Source of the DNA: Acidobacteriota bacterium
Lineage (GTDB): Bacteria; Acidobacteriota; Terriglobia; Terriglobales; Acidobacteriaceae
NCBI GenBank assembly: GCA_021781255.1
Contig: JAJXXG010000236.1
Location: 1 to 10,362, forward strand
Direction: 5' to 3'
DNA length: 10,362 bases
Shown here: positions 6,887 to 10,362 of the stretch, piece after piece
How the letters are laid out: each line of letters starts with the position of its first letter
How positions within the stretch are numbered: position 1 is the first letter of the stretch
Notes under the pieces: model-generated
Databases searched by the model: none
Seen by the model: only the letters and a program-made list of their open reading frames with translations
Told to the model about the DNA's origin: nothing
Position numbers and translations under genes: made by a program

Positions 6887-6920
6887 TGTGACCGCGGTCG
6901 CGGCGGCGCCAACGGTCACA
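6887..6920. repeat. 8-bp inverted repeat just upstream of ribA
   Basis: TGTGACCG (6887-6894) and CGGTCACA (6913-6920) are perfect inverted copies with an 18-base spacer. The left arm overlaps a 10-base perfect palindrome, GACCGCGGTC (6890-6899), so the GACCG unit appears three times in alternating orientation. It ends 15 bases before the ribA start codon, where either a repressor site or an mRNA hairpin could affect ribA expression. I could not fit the conserved parts of the FMN riboswitch to this leader. Confidence 0.5.
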
Positions 6921-6935
6921 AAGTAAAATGGAAGC

Positions 6936-7589
6936 ATGGAACTGGAAAGCGTGAAAAAGGTCGCCGAGGCGGATTTTCCTACCCGCTGGGGAGCTTTTCG
7001 CATACTCGGCTTCGAGGGCGTGCGGGCGGCGAGCCAACCCGGCTGCGAACCGGCCTGGCCGGTGGAGGGCCCCGAGGGTCTCGTCGCGCTGGTCATGGGC
7101 GACATTCATGCCGCGCCGCCGTTAGTGCGCATTCACTCGCAATGCCTCACGGGCGACGTCTTCGGCTCGCTGCGCTGCGATTGCCGGCTGCAACTGGAGA
7201 TGGCGCTAAAGCAGATCGCGGACGAGGGCGCCGGAATCCTGCTCTACGAGCAGCAGGAGGGCCGCGGCATCGGTCTGATGGCCAAGCTCAGAGCATATGA
7301 GCTGCAGGACCAGGGGCTCGACACCGTGGAAGCCAACGAGCAGTTGGGTTTTGCTGCCGACTGCCGCGCCTACGAGATGCCGGCGGAGGTGCTGAAGCTG
7401 CTGGGCGTCAGCCAGGTACGACTGATGACCAACAATCCCGAAAAGGTGGATGCGCTGGAGTCGGCGGGGATCAAGGTGACAGAGCGCGTGTCGGCCGAGG
7501 TCGAACTACAGGAAAGCTTTGCGGCCTACCTCAAAACCAAGCAGGAAAAGATGGGGCACATACTGGATTCGCTGGCGGTGGACGAGTAA
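6936..7589 (+). CDS. ribA: GTP cyclohydrolase II
   Basis: The protein has 217 residues. It catalyses the first step of riboflavin synthesis, opening GTP to a diaminopyrimidinone with release of formate and pyrophosphate, in the cytoplasm. The zinc site is clear: RIHSQCLTGDVFGSLRCDC gives Cys70, Cys81 and Cys83 with the family spacing C-x10-C-x-C. It is followed by the catalytic-core motifs YEQQEGRGIGL (104-114), RAYELQDQGLDTVEAN (119-134), QLGFAADCR (136-144) and LMTNNPEKV (163-171). The enzyme stands alone: there is no fused DHBP synthase (RibB) domain, unlike many bacterial RibBA proteins, and no other rib gene is in the window. A short Pro/Gly-rich stretch (residues 35-47) precedes the core. 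ATG 6936 has GGAAG directly before it, a poorly spaced site; GTG at 6951 is an alternative start. The gene is convergent with dinB, leaving 4 bp between stops. Confidence 0.95.
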   Translation: MELESVKKVAEADFPTRWGAFRILGFEGVRAASQPGCEPAWPVEGPEGLVALVMGDIHAAPPLVRIHSQCLTGDVFGSLRCDCRLQLEMALKQIADEGAGILLYEQQEGRGIGLMAKLRAYELQDQGLDTVEANEQLGFAADCRAYEMPAEVLKLLGVSQVRLMTNNPEKVDALESAGIKVTERVSAEVELQESFAAYLKTKQEKMGHILDSLAVDE

Positions 7590-7593
7590 AACG

Positions 7594-8127
7594 TTAGCTG
7601 CTCAGCGCTTTTAACAGCTTGGCCGTTGTAATCACCTGGCCGATGTGTCGTTGTGTGTGATCGGCCACGTGAACGAGCGCGCCGCCGATCGACGTGGGCA
7701 GTTGCTTGCGGCCAACCACGCGAGACGTGTCCAGATTGGCCGTCGCCAGCACGCGAATCCGATCGGCTGCATTACTGAAAGAAGCCTCAACCTCGGCGAG
7801 CAGTTCGGCTAACGACTCCTGATTGCCTTCACTTCCCTGCTCAGCTTTCAGTGCGGCAAGCTGCCCCCCGCTGAGCTGCCCGCCTTCAGCGTAGGTGAGG
7901 ATGCGGTCGACTGACCCGGCGATGTGGCGCAGAAGAAAGGCAATGGACGGGAGGCCGAGCGGCCGCGTATGGGTTTCGGCGTCGGTCAGGCCGGCGGTCC
8001 ACTTGGTCAGGTCGTCGAGGGCGAGTTCGAGCGCGTGCAGCACAGCGCGGCCGGCGGCGGGAACCTCGGTGTGCGTGCCGCGCAGCCAGGGCTCGATGTA
8101 GGGTGCTGAAGCAGGAGAAGTGCTCAT
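7594..8127 (-). CDS. DinB-fold (DinB-like) protein
   Basis: The protein has 177 residues and a well-placed Shine-Dalgarno sequence, GAGGAG, 8 bases before the ATG at 8125-8127. It shows the pattern of a DinB four-helix bundle: an early helix with PSIAFLLRHIAGSVDRIL giving His68, and a late helix with HVADHTQRHIGQ giving His157-x3-His161. The three His residues would bind a metal ion, typically Ni or Zn. DinB-fold proteins include thiol-dependent transferases and damage-inducible proteins of unknown role; many acidobacteria carry several. The middle (about 82-110) is a flexible Gly/Gln/Glu-rich loop. The specific substrate cannot be told from sequence. The gene is probably transcribed alone, with the palindromic element at 8166-8275 just upstream. 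Confidence 0.83.
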   Translation of the reverse strand: MSTSPASAPYIEPWLRGTHTEVPAAGRAVLHALELALDDLTKWTAGLTDAETHTRPLGLPSIAFLLRHIAGSVDRILTYAEGGQLSGGQLAALKAEQGSEGNQESLAELLAEVEASFSNAADRIRVLATANLDTSRVVGRKQLPTSIGGALVHVADHTQRHIGQVITTAKLLKALSS

Positions 8128-8135
8128 GGGGAAGT

Positions 8136-8141
8136 CTCCTC
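8136..8141 (-). promoter_or_regulatory. strong ribosome-binding site of the DinB-fold gene
   Basis: GAGGAG on the minus strand, 8 bases before the ATG, fixes the start at 8127; the frame stays open upstream but has no comparable site. Confidence 0.65.
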
Positions 8142-8165
8142 ACTTGGCGGCGGATTGCCGCTATA

Positions 8166-8275
8166 GCGTTGCCCGAAATGATATAGACCAGAATCGATAC
8201 CTTAAAGCCGTCGCGACCCCAAGGAGCGACGGCCAGGCACTCTACTAACAAGGGCTACGCTATTTCGGGAAGCGC
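8166..8275. repeat. 110-bp nested palindromic element
   Basis: The outer arms, 8166-8179 and 8262-8275, are inverted copies matching at 12 of 14 positions, with a perfect 8-base core CCCGAAAT / ATTTCGGG. Nested inside is a second, perfect 8-bp inverted repeat (8207-8214 and 8226-8233) with an 11-base loop. The element fills most of the gap between the ATPase gene and dinB. Terminal inverted repeats around a short non-coding core resemble a miniature inverted-repeat element, but I see no clear target-site duplication at the edges. A structured RNA or a complex terminator are alternatives. Confidence 0.6.
8207..8233 (-). terminator. possible terminator hairpin after the P-loop ATPase gene
   Basis: On the minus strand GCCGTCGC and GCGACGGC form an 8-bp GC-rich stem with an 11-base loop, followed directly by TTTAAGG. 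Three T's are few for an intrinsic terminator. Its place about 65 bases after the ATPase stop codon fits that role, but it may instead be the core of the nested palindrome. Confidence 0.3.
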
Positions 8276-8295
8276 CGTAAACCTTCGTTCGCCCT

Positions 8296-9090
8296 TCACC
8301 CCGCGCTCTTCACCCTCACCACGGTGATCTTTTCAAAGCCCTCTTCAAATACCGGCGGTTTGAGCTTTTCCGCCATCTTGCGCATCACTTCCTCGCTTAC
8401 CGAGCGGTCGCGGTGACGGTTGCGATCAAGACAAACTTCGAGCGGCACGTCGAAGAAGACAGCCTGCGTCTCGTAGCCAAAGCTCTTGGCCATCTTGATC
8501 CATTGGCGGCGCTCGTGGATAGAGAGGTTGGTCGCGTCCACATAGTTCATGGGCATTTTGGCGATGAGCCGCGCGCGCAGCAGCGAACGCAGCGTGGAAA
8601 AGACCAAGCCCTGGTAGCGCTGCTCCTCCACGTCGTCAAAGAGGATGTTGCGCAGCAAGTCGCTGGAAAGCGGAGTGATGCCGCGGCGGCCGAACCAGGT
8701 AGTCTTGCCGGAGCCGGGCAGGCCGATGGCCAGCACCACGTAGCCTCTGGGCCCCTGTCCGGCGGCCGTTTGCTGGGGCGGTATAACTGCCGGCATCTCC
8801 GGCTGGGTTTCCACCTCAAGCCGGCCCGATTCCGGAGGCTCATTCCATTGCGGCCAGGACTGTTGCGGCTGCTGGCGGCCCCGGCTTTGTTGCGAACCGG
8901 GCTGCCGGGCCTGCGTGCCGTGCCGGGCATCCTGTGGCCGTTGCGGGCTGCGCTGGGTGGCCGGAGCCGCCGCCGGCGCATCGTCCGGGTACAGCGGAAC
9001 CAACGGAGCCGGTTGATTCGATGGGAGTTCCTGGCCGATCTTACCTGTGGACTCCGATGTATTCGGACCACGTCTCGAGCGTCTTCTCAT
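8296..9090 (-). CDS. P-loop ATPase / polynucleotide-kinase-like protein (AAA_33 type) with a disordered N-terminus
   Basis: The protein has 264 residues; the start is ATG at 9088-9090, with AGGA 11 bases upstream. Residues 1-112 are low in complexity, rich in Gln, Pro, Arg and Ser, start with a basic patch (MRRRSRR), and look disordered. The folded part starts near 115. VVLAIGLPGSGKTT holds the Walker A motif (123-131). LSSD contains Asp144, placed like the catalytic base of T4-polynucleotide-kinase-type enzymes. NYVDATNLS (182-190) and VFFDVPLEVCLDRNRHRDR (211-229) follow; the last supplies arginines like a lid region. This order matches small ATP-dependent kinases of the AAA_33 group, which phosphorylate nucleic acids, nucleotides or small molecules. 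The substrate cannot be inferred. The basic, Gln-rich tail could bind nucleic acid or a partner, but that is a guess. Confidence 0.82.
   Translation of the reverse strand: MRRRSRRGPNTSESTGKIGQELPSNQPAPLVPLYPDDAPAAAPATQRSPQRPQDARHGTQARQPGSQQSRGRQQPQQSWPQWNEPPESGRLEVETQPEMPAVIPPQQTAAGQGPRGYVVLAIGLPGSGKTTWFGRRGITPLSSDLLRNILFDDVEEQRYQGLVFSTLRSLLRARLIAKMPMNYVDATNLSIHERRQWIKMAKSFGYETQAVFFDVPLEVCLDRNRHRDRSVSEEVMRKMAEKLKPPVFEEGFEKITVVRVKSAG

Positions 9091-10362
<1,272 letters not shown>

Noticed and set aside
6740..6935. FMN riboswitch in the ribA leader
   Set aside because: I could not place the conserved RFN stems or their hallmark loop sequences. The visible structures are two simple inverted repeats.

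Overview
The window reads as a piece of a GC-rich bacterial chromosome, and the gene content and protein styles fit an acidobacterium (Terriglobia-like). That placement is an inference: it rests on a membrane-fused spermidine-synthase-like protein, an H-x3-C-x2-C zinc-finger membrane protein, a WalJ/YycJ-type hydrolase, and a stand-alone RibA. No rRNA, tRNA, CRISPR array, transposase or phage gene is visible.

Layout. Positions 1-235 hold the C-terminus of a cofactor-independent phosphoglycerate mutase. A candidate promoter near 400-428 leads into a 762-residue protein (478-2766) that joins a long multi-pass membrane region to a spermidine-synthase-like domain. This converges, across a palindrome-rich gap, on a small zinc-finger-like membrane protein on the minus strand (2901-3368). 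Also on the minus strand is a WalJ/YycJ-type metallo-beta-lactamase-fold hydrolase (3602-4624), divergent from an unrecognised multi-pass membrane protein (4858-5436). That gene converges, with only 7 bp between stops, on a LytS/YehU-type sensor histidine kinase (5444-6739, minus). A divergent intergenic region with two clear inverted repeats separates the kinase from ribA (6936-7589), which converges on a DinB-fold protein (7594-8127, minus). A 110-bp nested palindrome lies between dinB and a P-loop kinase-like ATPase (8296-9090, minus). The window closes with a nearly complete type I glyceraldehyde-3-phosphate dehydrogenase (9391 to the edge).

How the genes relate. The two ends carry glycolysis/gluconeogenesis enzymes (GpmI and GAPDH), but they are about 9 kb apart with many strand switches between them, so they are not one operon. 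Most genes look singly transcribed: strands alternate and minus-strand neighbours are separated by 168-233 bp. The interior is a mix of housekeeping functions (riboflavin synthesis, a WalJ-type hydrolase), signalling (histidine kinase) and proteins of uncertain function.

I see no convincing new multi-gene system. The best leads are non-coding: the nested palindrome at 8166-8275 and the long hairpin at 6766-6822. After those come the roughly 90-residue acidic/proline-rich insertion in the WalJ-like hydrolase, and the altered active-site motifs and internal repeat in the spermidine-synthase-like fusion.
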